DNA of 61,777 bases. Source: JBAXEO01 sp964541375. GTDB taxonomy: Bacteria > Actinomycetota > Coriobacteriia > Anaerosomatales > JAAXUF01. Positions 8,700 to 16,856 of the stretch are shown piece after piece. Location of the stretch: the NCBI GenBank assembly GCA_964541375.1, contig CAZIPT010000003.1:1-61777 (forward strand), written 5' to 3'. The notes under the pieces are model-generated. The model saw nothing but the letters and a program-made list of their open reading frames with translations. It was not told the DNA's origin and ran no database searches. Every line of letters starts with the position of its first letter. The first letter of the stretch is position 1. The position numbers and the translations under genes are program-made.

Positions 8700-8790
8700 A
8701 CGCAGAGGTGCAAGCACTGCGCCACGCCGGTCATCTACATAACATCCCCATTCCGGGGCCTGCGACCGCCCTGGCGGGTGAATCGCTCCC

Positions 8791-9951
8791 TCAGTCCGCC
8801 AGCCGACGCAGCCACTCGGCGGCACGCAGGCGTGACCGTGCGTCGACCTCCAGCACCTGCTCCACCGACTCCAGCGCTTCCGACTCGTGGGAATCCAGCA
8901 CGGCCTCAACCGTGGACTCTATGTCGAGAAAACCGCACTCCCCCGCCAGGAACGCCGCGACCGCGACCTCGTTAGCCGCGTTCAGCACCGCGGGCGAGGT
9001 GCCGGCGACTCTCCCGGCCTCAAGCGCGAGCCGCAGGCATCCGAAGGTCGCGAAGTCCGGCTCGGCGAAGTCGAGTCTGCCGAGTGCCGCGAAGTCGACC
9101 GGCGGAACCGGCGCTTCCCAGCGGCGTGGGTGTGAGAAGGCGTACTGGATAGGGATCCGCATGTCCGTCGCCCCGAGATGTGCCTTGACACTCCCGTCGG
9201 CGAACTCGACCATCGAGTGCACGCACGACTGCTGGTGGACGACTACCTTCACCTGATCGATCGAGACCCCGAACAGGTGGTGGGCTTCGACCACTTCGAG
9301 ACCCTTGTTCATGAGTGTGGCCGAGTCGACGGTGATCTTCGGGCCCATGTTCCACGTTGGATGTGCAAGCGCCTGCGCCGCAGTCACCATCTTCAACTGA
9401 TCGCGCGTGCTACCACGGAACGGACCTCCGGAGGCGGTCAGCCAGATTCGCGTGACGTCTCGAGCGTCCTCCCCCAGGTAGCACTGAAAGATCGCCGAGT
9501 GCTCCGAGTCCACAGGCAGCAGCTGTCCGGGCGCAGCGAGCGCCATGACCAGTTCTCCGCCAACGACCAGCGACTCCTTGTTGGCCAGCGCGAGCTTCTT
9601 GCCCGCCTGCAACGCCGCGACGGTTGCCCGCAGCCCGGCCGCACCGACCAACGCATTGAGCACGATGTCCGCGTCCGAGGCCGCAGCGAGCTCCACGACG
9701 GCCTCGTCACCCGAACCGACCAGGGTGGTCGAAGGAAGGCAGGCCGAGGCTTCATCAGCGGAGCTGGGGTCAGCGAGCGCAACGTAGTGCACGCCGAACT
9801 CACGGCTCTGCTCGCACACGAGGTCTGCGCTGCGGTTGGCAGCAAGAGCGACGATCTGAACCCGATCCGGATGCTCTCGGGCGACCTGAAGCGTTTGCAG
9901 TCCGATCGAGCCCGTCGAGCCCAGAACGGCGACTCTCAGCGGGCGCGTCAT
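8791..9951 (-). CDS. dxr: 1-deoxy-D-xylulose 5-phosphate reductoisomerase
   Basis: Dxr makes 2-C-methyl-D-erythritol 4-phosphate from DXP with NADPH, the committed step of the MEP isoprenoid pathway. The 386-residue protein has the NADPH-binding start RVAVLGSTGSIG, the LANKESLVVGGELV region near residue 120, the substrate-binding PVDSEHSAIFQCYLG and LTASGGPFRG, and MNKGLEVVEAHHLFG. The start ATG at 9951 overlaps the cdsA stop by four bases (ATGA), so translation is coupled. An upstream extension to 9993 would lie in cdsA and has no family similarity. Confidence 0.97.
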   Translation of the reverse strand: MTRPLRVAVLGSTGSIGLQTLQVAREHPDRVQIVALAANRSADLVCEQSREFGVHYVALADPSSADEASACLPSTTLVGSGDEAVVELAAASDADIVLNALVGAAGLRATVAALQAGKKLALANKESLVVGGELVMALAAPGQLLPVDSEHSAIFQCYLGEDARDVTRIWLTASGGPFRGSTRDQLKMVTAAQALAHPTWNMGPKITVDSATLMNKGLEVVEAHHLFGVSIDQVKVVVHQQSCVHSMVEFADGSVKAHLGATDMRIPIQYAFSHPRRWEAPVPPVDFAALGRLDFAEPDFATFGCLRLALEAGRVAGTSPAVLNAANEVAVAAFLAGECGFLDIESTVEAVLDSHESEALESVEQVLEVDARSRLRAAEWLRRLAD

Positions 9952-10817
9952 CGGACACCACCCCACCAGAGGATCCAGTACGCCCACAGACACACGAGGA
10001 TCAGTGAATCGAGCCGATCGAGAAACCCGCCATGACCCGGCAGCAGATTGCCCGAGTCCTTGACTCCCGCCTCACGCTTCATACGCGACTCGAACAGGTC
10101 GCCGACAAACACGGCGATGCCGACAACCAGCCCAACGATGAAGGAGAGCGGCACCGAAACGCCGGCCTGGGGAAACAGCAGCGCCAGCCCGACCCACACA
10201 CCCACGGTTCCCAGCAGCCCTGCGGTGAAACCCTCCCACGACTTCTTGGGGCTGATACGCGGGGCCATCTTGTGCCGTCCGAGCGTCGAGCCCACCAGAT
10301 ACGCCAGCGAGTCGTTGGCCCAAACGCTTAGGACCAGTGCGTACGCGATGAGCATTCCCCCCGAGAAGACGCGAAGGATAAGCACGAGGTAGGCGAGCAT
10401 GAAACCCGTATACACGGCGCCGAGAACGGTGAGAGCGGTGTCTGCCGTGCGCACCCTGACAAAGGACACATGCCAGAGCAGCGACGCGGCAATGAGGGCC
10501 GTGACGACCGCGGTCAGACCCGCCATCCCCCAGAGAGCGGCGAAGACCGGCATCGCCACAGCGGCAACGATTCCGAACGCGTCGTTGGGCAGGCGGGCTT
10601 CTCGGCGAGACAGAGCGTAGAACTCGGCGGCAGCGAACCCGGCGAAGACACCCATGACCACGCCGAGCACGATCGGTTCGTACCGTCCGAGAGGCCCGTG
10701 CGCCCCGAACCAGATGGCGCTGACGATGACCCCTGCATACACGACCGAGGTAGCGATCCGAACCACAAGGCTCTTGGGCTTGATGCCCGCCGGCTCGGCT
10801 ATGCGGCTGTCAGCCAT
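9948..10817 (-). CDS. cdsA: Phosphatidate cytidylyltransferase (CDP-diglyceride synthase)
   Basis: CdsA converts phosphatidic acid and CTP to CDP-diacylglycerol, the precursor of phospholipids, at the cytoplasmic membrane. The 289-residue product has about seven or eight hydrophobic segments. It carries the family signature at the C-terminus, with KREAGVKDSGNLLPGHGG followed by DRLDS, which supplies the acidic metal-binding residues. Its ATG shares one base with the uppS stop (TGATG) and its stop overlaps the dxr start, so uppS, cdsA and dxr are coupled. Confidence 0.96.
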   Translation of the reverse strand: MADSRIAEPAGIKPKSLVVRIATSVVYAGVIVSAIWFGAHGPLGRYEPIVLGVVMGVFAGFAAAEFYALSRREARLPNDAFGIVAAVAMPVFAALWGMAGLTAVVTALIAASLLWHVSFVRVRTADTALTVLGAVYTGFMLAYLVLILRVFSGGMLIAYALVLSVWANDSLAYLVGSTLGRHKMAPRISPKKSWEGFTAGLLGTVGVWVGLALLFPQAGVSVPLSFIVGLVVGIAVFVGDLFESRMKREAGVKDSGNLLPGHGGFLDRLDSLILVCLWAYWILWWGGVR

Positions 10818-11593
10818 CAGCGGCCCCCGAAGCGTCGGTTACGCTTCTGGAACTCGACGACCGCGCGCAGCAGGTCCGCCCGGCCGAAGTCAGGCCAGAG
10901 CGTGGGAGTAACCCAGAGCTCGCTGTACGCGATCTGCCAGAGCAGGAAGTTGCTCACTCTCAGCTCGCCGCTGGTACGAACCATGAGATCGGGGTCGGGT
11001 ATCGAGGCCGTGTAGAGCCGGCTGGCAAACAGCGCCTCGTCCACCGAGCCCGCATCCAGAGTGCCCGCAGCCACCTCCTGTGCTATCGATCGCGCAGCCT
11101 GCGTGATCTCGTGGCGGGCACCGTAGTTCAGTGCGACCACCAGGGTGAGGCCCCCATTTTCGGAGGTGCGGTCTACGACGCGGCCAAAAGCGGCGCTGGT
11201 CGCCTCCGGCAGCGCCTCCATTGCACCGATCACCTGCACGCGCACGTTCATGCGCTGGAGGTTCGTCAGCTCTCGCTCAAGCACCTCGACGAAGAGCGAC
11301 ATCAGCCCGGAGACCTCGTCGGCGGGCCGATTCCAGTTCTCGGAGGAGAACGAGTAGATGGTCAGGTAGGAGATCCCCAGCTCGATCGCGGAGGCGATCG
11401 CCTCTCTGACCGCCTTGGCACCCGCTGAGTGACCGGCAAGTCGCGGGAGCCCGCGCTTCGCCGCCCAGCGGCCGTTGCCGTCCATGATGATGGCGACGTG
11501 AGTGGGGGTACGGACAGGGTCGAACTCGGCAAGAAGCGCCTGAGCCCGTTTGCTGCGGAAGAACTTCGTGCGTGACTCCGAGTCTGGCGTCAC
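10817..11593 (-). CDS. uppS: Isoprenyl transferase (undecaprenyl diphosphate synthase)
   Basis: This cis-prenyltransferase elongates farnesyl diphosphate with isopentenyl diphosphate to the undecaprenyl carrier for cell-wall synthesis. The 258-residue protein has HVAIIMDGNGRWA near residue 33 (Mg-binding Asp), GHSAGAKAVRE, YSFSSENWNRP and the C-terminal RTSGELRVSNFLLWQ with WPDF. Start is GTG at 11593, one base after the frr stop. The gene continues the frr-uppS-cdsA-dxr order. Confidence 0.96.
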   Translation of the reverse strand: MTPDSESRTKFFRSKRAQALLAEFDPVRTPTHVAIIMDGNGRWAAKRGLPRLAGHSAGAKAVREAIASAIELGISYLTIYSFSSENWNRPADEVSGLMSLFVEVLERELTNLQRMNVRVQVIGAMEALPEATSAAFGRVVDRTSENGGLTLVVALNYGARHEITQAARSIAQEVAAGTLDAGSVDEALFASRLYTASIPDPDLMVRTSGELRVSNFLLWQIAYSELWVTPTLWPDFGRADLLRAVVEFQKRNRRFGGR

Positions 11594-11594
11594 G

Positions 11595-12155
11595 TCAGAC
11601 TTCCATGATCTCTACTTCTTTGCGCTTGAGCGCCTCGTCGATCTGATGGACGTGGGAGTCGGTGAGCTTCTGCACCTCGTCCTTGCCGTCTTCGCGCTCG
11701 TCTTCGGAGATGTCCCCCGCCTTCTCCATACGCTCGAGCTTGGCGTTGGCGTCACGACGGATATTGCGCACCGCCACCCGTGACTCCTCGGCGTAGTGCT
11801 TGCACTGCTTGACGAGTTCCTTGCGCCGCTCCTCGTTGAGCTGCGGGAACGGAAGCCTGATGACGCTGCCGTCGTTGCTCGGCGTGATTCCCAGATCGGA
11901 GGACTGGATCGCCTTCTCGATCGCCGAGAGCGCCGTCTTGTCCCATGGCTCGATGACCAGGAGCTGCGCCTCAGGCGTCTTGACGCCCGCGAGCTGGGTG
12001 ATCGGCGTCGGCGTGCCGTAGTAGTCGATCTGGATACTGTCCAGCACGGCGCTGCTGGCTCGGCCCGTGCGAACGGTGCTGAACTCATGAGCGAGCGCCT
12101 TCACCGTCTTGTCCATATGCGACAGGGCCTCGCTCAGAATCTCGCTCTTGCTCAT
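11595..12155 (-). CDS. frr: Ribosome recycling factor
   Basis: RRF splits post-termination ribosomes with EF-G. The 186-residue product is full length and includes the family segments FSTVRTGRASSAVLD, YYGTPTPITQLA and LPFPQLNEERRKELVKQ. The start ATG at 12155 overlaps the pyrH stop by four bases (ATGA) and follows GAGAGGGG. A longer frame to 12266 lies inside pyrH and is rejected. Confidence 0.97.
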   Translation of the reverse strand: MSKSEILSEALSHMDKTVKALAHEFSTVRTGRASSAVLDSIQIDYYGTPTPITQLAGVKTPEAQLLVIEPWDKTALSAIEKAIQSSDLGITPSNDGSVIRLPFPQLNEERRKELVKQCKHYAEESRVAVRNIRRDANAKLERMEKAGDISEDEREDGKDEVQKLTDSHVHQIDEALKRKEVEIMEV

Positions 12156-12880
12156 CTGTTGTCCCCTCTCACGATGGTACCGACGCGCTCTCCGGAGAGT
12201 GCGCGTCGAATGTTTCCGTCGGTCTCCATGTTGAAGACCAGAATGGGCAGGCCGTTGTCCATGCAAAGCGACACGGCGGTGGAATCCATCACCTGGAGAC
12301 CACGGTTCAGCACTTCAATGTAGGTGAGCTCGTCAAACTTGGTCGCTTCGGGATGGGTCTTGGGATCGGCGTCGTAGATGCCATCCACTTTGGTCGCCTT
12401 CATTATGCATTCCGAGCCCACTTCGAGCGCCCTCAGTGCGGCCGTGGTATCAGTGGTGAAGTAGGGGTTGCCCGTGCCCGCTGCAAAGATGACGACGCGG
12501 CCCTTCTCCAAGTGCCGCATTGCACGACGCCGAATGTAGGGCTCGGCCACGGCCTGCATGTCGATGGCACTCATGACCCGAGTGAAGACGCCGTTGCGCT
12601 CCAGCGCCTCCTGAAGCGCGAGCGAGTTCATGACCGTGGCGAGCATGCCGATGTAGTCGGCCTGCGCACGGTCCATCCCCTTTGCCGAAGCCGCGATGCC
12701 GCGGAAGATGTTGCCGCCGCCCACCACGATCGCGATCTCCACGCCGCCCTCGCGGACCTCTTTGAGCTGCTTGGCGAGCGAATCGAGAACCTTGGGATCG
12801 ATGCCGTAGCTTACGTCACCCATGAGCGCCTCGCCCGAAAGCTTCAACAGCACGCGGCGAAACCTGTAGCCCTCGGACAC
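12152..12880 (-). CDS. pyrH: UMP kinase
   Basis: PyrH phosphorylates UMP to UDP in pyrimidine nucleotide synthesis. The 242-residue amino-acid-kinase-fold protein has RVLLKLSGEALMG near the N-terminus, IVVGGGNIFRG, the MLATVMNSLALQEAL helix, AAGTGNPYFTTDT and VDGIYDADP. Start is GTG at 12880, preceded by GAGGGGGAG. The frame extends to 13018 without family similarity, across the terminator that follows tsf. Coupled to frr by a 4-base overlap. Confidence 0.97.
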   Translation of the reverse strand: MSEGYRFRRVLLKLSGEALMGDVSYGIDPKVLDSLAKQLKEVREGGVEIAIVVGGGNIFRGIAASAKGMDRAQADYIGMLATVMNSLALQEALERNGVFTRVMSAIDMQAVAEPYIRRRAMRHLEKGRVVIFAAGTGNPYFTTDTTAALRALEVGSECIMKATKVDGIYDADPKTHPEATKFDELTYIEVLNRGLQVMDSTAVSLCMDNGLPILVFNMETDGNIRRALSGERVGTIVRGDNR

Positions 12881-12948
12881 GGTCGCTCCCCCTCGCTCTA
12901 GAAAGAATCGCGGCGCTCGGAGGACCCGAGCCGTCTCACAGAATACAG

Positions 12949-12985
12949 CACACGGGCCGGCACGTGGTTGGCGCCGGCCCGTGTG
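12949..12985 (-). terminator. Strong 13-bp hairpin after tsf
   Basis: On the minus strand a perfect 13-bp GC-rich stem (12985-12973 with 12961-12949) encloses an 11-base loop. The following tail CTGTATTCTG is only moderately T-rich. It lies 40 bases after the tsf stop and before pyrH, so it probably separates or attenuates the two. Confidence 0.6.
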
Positions 12986-13026
12986 ATACGAGGCGACCGA
13001 AGCGGTCGACTCGGACAAGTCAGGAA

Positions 13027-13917
13027 CTACTCGGCGGCGGACGCACCCAGGACGAAACGGGTGAACGCCACGACCGAAATCGTGTCGCCAACGGCCTTGG
13101 CCGTCTCGGCGGTGTACTGCGTGACGCTGATGTCGGGGTTCTTGACGAACGCCTGCTCCATCAGCGCGACCTCCTTGAAGTACTTCTCAAGACGGCCGGT
13201 CGCCATCTTCTCCTGGATCGCCTCGGGCTTGCCGGACTCGGCGGCCTGAGCCTTGTAGATCGAGAGCTCGTGCTCGATGACATCGGCGGGAGCCTCGTCG
13301 CGGGTCACGAAGAGCGGCTGGGCCGCGGCAACCTGCATCGCCACGTCCTTGGCGTAGGTCTGGAAACCGACGTCGCCGGCGGTCTCGGCCTTGCCCAGGG
13401 CGAAGGTCACCAGGATGCCGATCTTGCCGCCACCGTGAATGTAGGTGGACACAGCGCCGGCACCGGCGACCTCTTCGCGAACGAAGCGGGCGACGCCCAT
13501 GTTCTCGCCCAGCTTGGAGACCTTCTCGCCAAAGAGCTCCTCGACGGTGATCCCGCGAGACGAAATGGTCTGAGTCAGCATCGACTCGACGTCGGCGGGG
13601 GCCTCAGCCGCGATGTGCTCGGCGAGCTCGGCGGCAAACGAGGTGAACTCGGCGTTGCGACCGACAAAGTCGGTCTCGGAGTTGACCTCCACGAGCACTC
13701 CCACGTGGGAGTCGGGCGTGACGAACGCCGCGATGGTTCCCTCGTTGGTGGCGCGCCCGGCCTTCTTGGCGAGAGCGGCGAGCCCACGCGTACGCAGGAT
13801 GTCTACAGCGGAGTCCAGATCGCCCTCAGCCTCAGAAAGCGCCTTCTTGCACTCCATCATGCCCGCTCCGGTGCACTCGCGGAGCTCCTTGACCATGCTG
13901 GCGGTGATGTCAGCCAC
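13027..13917 (-). CDS. tsf: Translation elongation factor EF-Ts
   Basis: EF-Ts is the nucleotide exchange factor of EF-Tu. The 296-residue protein starts MADITASMVKELRECTGAG and has the UBA-like domain with MMECKKALSEAEGD, followed by the conserved SETDFVGRN segment (VEVNSETDFVGRNAEF) and the dimerisation region. Start is GTG at 13917 with GGGAGGT seven bases upstream. It follows rpsB by 89 bases in the usual rpsB-tsf order. Confidence 0.97.
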   Translation of the reverse strand: MADITASMVKELRECTGAGMMECKKALSEAEGDLDSAVDILRTRGLAALAKKAGRATNEGTIAAFVTPDSHVGVLVEVNSETDFVGRNAEFTSFAAELAEHIAAEAPADVESMLTQTISSRGITVEELFGEKVSKLGENMGVARFVREEVAGAGAVSTYIHGGGKIGILVTFALGKAETAGDVGFQTYAKDVAMQVAAAQPLFVTRDEAPADVIEHELSIYKAQAAESGKPEAIQEKMATGRLEKYFKEVALMEQAFVKNPDISVTQYTAETAKAVGDTISVVAFTRFVLGASAAE

Positions 13918-13961
13918 AGGTGTTACCTCCCGTTACAGGAATCGTATGCGGTTCGGACCAA

Positions 13962-13981
13962 GCTCCGCCTGGTGGCGGAGC
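13962..13981 (-). terminator. Hairpin between rpsB and tsf
   Basis: An 8-bp stem GCTCCGCC/GGCGGAGC with loop ACCA follows the rpsB stop. The tail TTGGTCC is weak, so partial termination or mRNA stabilisation is more likely than full termination, as expected for an operon producing more S2 than EF-Ts. Confidence 0.45.
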
Positions 13982-14006
13982 ACAACATTCGGTGCGGTGA
14001 GCGGTG

Positions 14007-14927
14007 CTACTCGGTTTCGCCAGCCTCGGCAGCCTCGCCGAGCTCAACGGCAGGGTCGCCCGTCTCTGCGCAATCGGCTTCAGCGACAACTTCGGGCTCG
14101 GGCGCCGCTTCGACCACGGGCGCTTCTTCGAACTCCACGACCTCTGCGACCTCGACGGTCTCGGTCACGATCACCGGGACGTTCGCATCGCTCGGAACGA
14201 CAACCACTGCGGGAGCCTGGCCATCAGCCGCGAACTCCGGAACGTCCCCGCCGCGACCCTCGATGACTGCGTCGGCGATGACACGGCTCATCAGCCCGAC
14301 CGAGCGGATGGCGTCATCGTTGCCCGGGATGACGTAGTCGACGTCGTCGGGATCGGCGTTGGTGTCAACCAGGCCGATGATCGGAATGTGCAGGCGCTGA
14401 GCCTCGCGGATCGCGATGTCCTCACGCTTGGTGTCCACCACGAAGATGGCGCCGGGCAACGAAGTCATGTTGCGAACGCCGTTGAGGTTCGCCTGCAGCT
14501 TGCCGAGCTCCTTCTTGAGCAGCAACTGCTCCTTCTTGGGGAGCGTTGCCATGCGGCCGTCGGCGTCCATCGCCTCGAGCTGCTCCATGCGGGCGATGCG
14601 GCCGCGCATGGTCACGAAGTTGGTCAGCATACCGCCGAGCCAACGGTTGTTCACGTAGGGCATGCCCGAACGCTCGGCCTCGGACTGGATGGGCTCCTGC
14701 GCCTGCTTCTTGGTGCCGACGAAGAGAACCGTGCCGCCCTTCTGGGCGACTGAGCGGGCGAATTCGAACGAGTGCTCGAGCTCGCGAAGCGTCCGCTGGA
14801 GATCCAGGATGTAGATGCCGCTTCTCTCGGTGAAGATGTACGGCTTCATCTTGGGGTTCCACCGACGGGTCTGGTGTCCAAAGTGGACGCCCGCCTCGAG
14901 CAAGTTCTTGATCGTGACAACAGCCAT
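14007..14927 (-). CDS. rpsB: Ribosomal protein S2 with acidic C-terminal tail
   Basis: S2 is a 30S subunit protein. The 306-residue product begins MAVVTIKNLLEAGVHFGHQT and carries the usual S2 blocks RRWNPKMKPYIF, VGTKKQAQEPI, NNRWLGGMLTNF and VDTNADPDDVDYVIPGNDDAI. The S2 fold ends near residue 235. About 70 residues rich in Glu, Ala, Val and Pro follow, ending EAAEAGETE. Start ATG at 14927 has CCAGGAGGT upstream. Its own promoter lies at 15044-15071. Confidence 0.97.
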   Translation of the reverse strand: MAVVTIKNLLEAGVHFGHQTRRWNPKMKPYIFTERSGIYILDLQRTLRELEHSFEFARSVAQKGGTVLFVGTKKQAQEPIQSEAERSGMPYVNNRWLGGMLTNFVTMRGRIARMEQLEAMDADGRMATLPKKEQLLLKKELGKLQANLNGVRNMTSLPGAIFVVDTKREDIAIREAQRLHIPIIGLVDTNADPDDVDYVIPGNDDAIRSVGLMSRVIADAVIEGRGGDVPEFAADGQAPAVVVVPSDANVPVIVTETVEVAEVVEFEEAPVVEAAPEPEVVAEADCAETGDPAVELGEAAEAGETE

Positions 14928-14980
14928 AGCAAGACCTCCTGGTCGGTTGTTCTTCCGCCCGGTTCAACCCCCGGATGCGA

Positions 14981-14996
14981 CCACCCTTATGGGTGG
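14981..14996 (-). other. Leader hairpin in rpsB mRNA
   Basis: A 6-bp stem CCACCC/GGGTGG with loop ATAA sits in the 5' untranslated region of about 110 bases. S2 autoregulates its operon in many bacteria, so this may be part of such a leader, but no family consensus could be matched by eye. Confidence 0.3.
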
Positions 14997-15043
14997 CACC
15001 TCGCACCGAAGTCCGCGAGCGTGCTTAGTTTTGGAGCCGCAGC

Positions 15044-15071
15044 AGTATAGCAGAGACCGCCGGAACGGCAA
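15044..15071 (-). promoter_or_regulatory. Sigma-70-type promoter for rpsB-tsf
   Basis: Minus-strand TTGCCG (15071-15066) and TATACT (15049-15044) with a 16-base spacer. The -10 matches consensus at five of six positions. It lies between the whiG stop and rpsB. Confidence 0.65.
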
Positions 15072-15131
15072 CCTCCGCGGCGCGACTTCGGTCGGCCTCG
15101 TCCACAAGGTCGCGCCGCGAGCGCAGACGGT

Positions 15132-15911
15132 CTAGCTGACCGCTTGAGCCGCGTGGAGCCTCGCTCGGAGCCGCAGCACAGCCTTGGTGTGCAGCTGACT
15201 CACTCGTGACTCGGTCACACCGAGAACCTGCCCTATCTCCTTGAGCGTAAGCCCCTCGTAGTAGTAGAGGGCGATCACGGTCTTCTCACGCTCCGGTAGC
15301 CGCTCGATCGCCTCGGCGAGGATGTCCTTGATCTCAAGGCTCTCGAACAAGGCCACCGGATCCTCGGCGCTCTCGTCCCGAATCGAGCCGATCGCGCTTT
15401 GCGTATCATCACGCTCTCCGCCGACCCAGAGTTCCTCGAAGGAAACCACAGAGGTGTAGGAGAGCTTGGCAAGGATACCGCCGAACTCCTTGACCGTGAT
15501 TCCCATCCGGTCGGCGACTTCCTGGTCGTCGGGCACTCGGCGCAACTCGTTCTCGAGCGTCACGTACGTCTGCTCGATCTCGCGCGCCCGCGATCGCACA
15601 GAGCGGGGCACCCAGTCCATCGCGCGCAACTCGTCGATGATTGCGCCCTTGATGCGGGCGATTGCGTACGTCTCGAACTTGATCGCACGAGTCAGGTCGA
15701 ACTTCTCGATCGCATCGATGAGGCCGAAGATCCCATAGCTGATCAGGTCAGCGGTGTCCACACTCTGGGGAAGGCTGGACGCCAGGCGACCGGCGACGTA
15801 CTTCACCAACGGTGAGTAGTTGAGGATAAGCTCGTCACGAGCTTCAGGATCCTGCTCGGCTTTGTATCGAGCCCAAAGGGCGGAAACATCCGTCCGCGGG
15901 TCGGCTCTCAT
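15132..15911 (-). CDS. whiG: Sigma-28-family RNA polymerase sigma factor (WhiG/FliA type)
   Basis: This is an alternative sigma factor of the FliA/WhiG group, which controls sporulation in streptomycetes and flagella in many motile bacteria. The 259-residue product has region 2 (YVAGRLASSLPQSVDTADLI, then KFETYAIARIKGAIIDELR with the DWVPRSVR motif), region 3 (VADRMGITVKEF) and region 4 (LPEREKTVIALYYYEGLTLK, then VTESRVSQLHTKA). The position next to rpsB is the actinobacterial whiG location, hence the symbol. No flagellar or sporulation gene is in the window, so the regulon is unknown. ATG at 15911 follows AGGGGCC. Confidence 0.88.
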   Translation of the reverse strand: MRADPRTDVSALWARYKAEQDPEARDELILNYSPLVKYVAGRLASSLPQSVDTADLISYGIFGLIDAIEKFDLTRAIKFETYAIARIKGAIIDELRAMDWVPRSVRSRAREIEQTYVTLENELRRVPDDQEVADRMGITVKEFGGILAKLSYTSVVSFEELWVGGERDDTQSAIGSIRDESAEDPVALFESLEIKDILAEAIERLPEREKTVIALYYYEGLTLKEIGQVLGVTESRVSQLHTKAVLRLRARLHAAQAVS

Positions 15912-15950
15912 GCAGTGGCCCCTAACTGCTGGTCGGCCCCGGGTACGTGA

Positions 15951-16856
15951 TCAGACGCGGGGGTGTGCCTTGCGGTGTACATCTTGAAGCCGCTTCATGC
16001 TCAGGTGAGTATAAATCTGGGTGCTGGACAGGGCAACATGCCCCAGCAGCTCCTGTACGGTGCGCAAATCCGCTCCGGCCTCCAGTAACCGCGTCGCAAA
16101 AGTATGGCGCATCGAGTGCGGTGAAACCCCGGCGTCCGCCCCCGCGTCCGCAGCGTACTTCTTGAACATCCGGCGAACGGAATCCGCCGAGAAGGGCCCG
16201 CCACGCGACGACAGGAACAGGTGCTGCTCGGAGCTCGAGCGGGCGAGCTTGGGCCGCCCATCGCGCAGATAGTCCCGCACCCGAGCGAGTGCGACTTCGT
16301 AGACCGGGACGATCCGCTCCTTCGCGCCCTTGCCGAAAAGCCGGATCTGTCGCTGACCGAAGTCCAGATCCGAGACGCGCAGCCCTGCGACCTCGCTCAC
16401 TCGGGCACCGGTAGCATACAGGAGCTCCAGAACCGCCCGATCGCGCAGTCCGGTGGGCTTCGAGAGGTCGGGCGCCGAGAACAGCGCGTCGAGCGTATCG
16501 TCGGCGAGCACGTTTGGCAGCCGCGCGGGCACCTTGGGCGTGCTCAGTGCCCCTGAGGGGTCGGAGGCGACGAGACCCTCGGTCACGGCGTACGCGAAGA
16601 ACGAACGAACGGCCGATAGCCGCCGAGCCACCGTACGGCGAGCGTATCCCGCGCGGTCCATCTCGGCGAGGTACAACCGCATCTGGCGGTGTGTGAGGAC
16701 GATCGGATCCACGCCGGTTCTCTCGGCCCACTCCAGATAGCGTGCGAGGTCGGCCGAGTAGGCGCGAACCGTCTGCGGCGACGCGGCCCGCTCGACCCGC
16801 ATGTACACGAGATAGCGGTCGACCAGCTCGGCTGCGGTGAGCCCGGCCTCAGCCAT
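15951..16856 (-). CDS. xerC: Tyrosine recombinase XerC/CodV
   Basis: Xer recombinases resolve chromosome dimers at dif. The 301-residue protein has the N-terminal SAM-like core-binding domain (LVDRYLVYMRVERAASPQTV) and the catalytic domain with the conserved Arg in GARVSEVAGL, Lys in GKGAKERIVPV, HSMRHTFAT, LLGHVALSSTQIYTH and the nucleophilic Tyr in that last motif. The start ATG at 16856 has GAGGTC upstream and overlaps the trmFO stop by eight bases. The neighbourhood trmFO-xerC is the chromosomal housekeeping location (codV in Bacillus), not a mobile element. Confidence 0.93.
   Translation of the reverse strand: MAEAGLTAAELVDRYLVYMRVERAASPQTVRAYSADLARYLEWAERTGVDPIVLTHRQMRLYLAEMDRAGYARRTVARRLSAVRSFFAYAVTEGLVASDPSGALSTPKVPARLPNVLADDTLDALFSAPDLSKPTGLRDRAVLELLYATGARVSEVAGLRVSDLDFGQRQIRLFGKGAKERIVPVYEVALARVRDYLRDGRPKLARSSSEQHLFLSSRGGPFSADSVRRMFKKYAADAGADAGVSPHSMRHTFATRLLEAGADLRTVQELLGHVALSSTQIYTHLSMKRLQDVHRKAHPRV

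Noticed and set aside
12964..14337. Long plus-strand open frame opposite tsf and rpsB (457 codons)
   Set aside because: It spans two certain genes and the tsf terminator; composition is that of a reversed high-GC coding strand.
15951..16856. Tyrosine recombinase as a sign of a mobile element
   Set aside because: It is the housekeeping XerC/CodV in conserved trmFO linkage; no att-like repeats, cargo or other integrase features are present.
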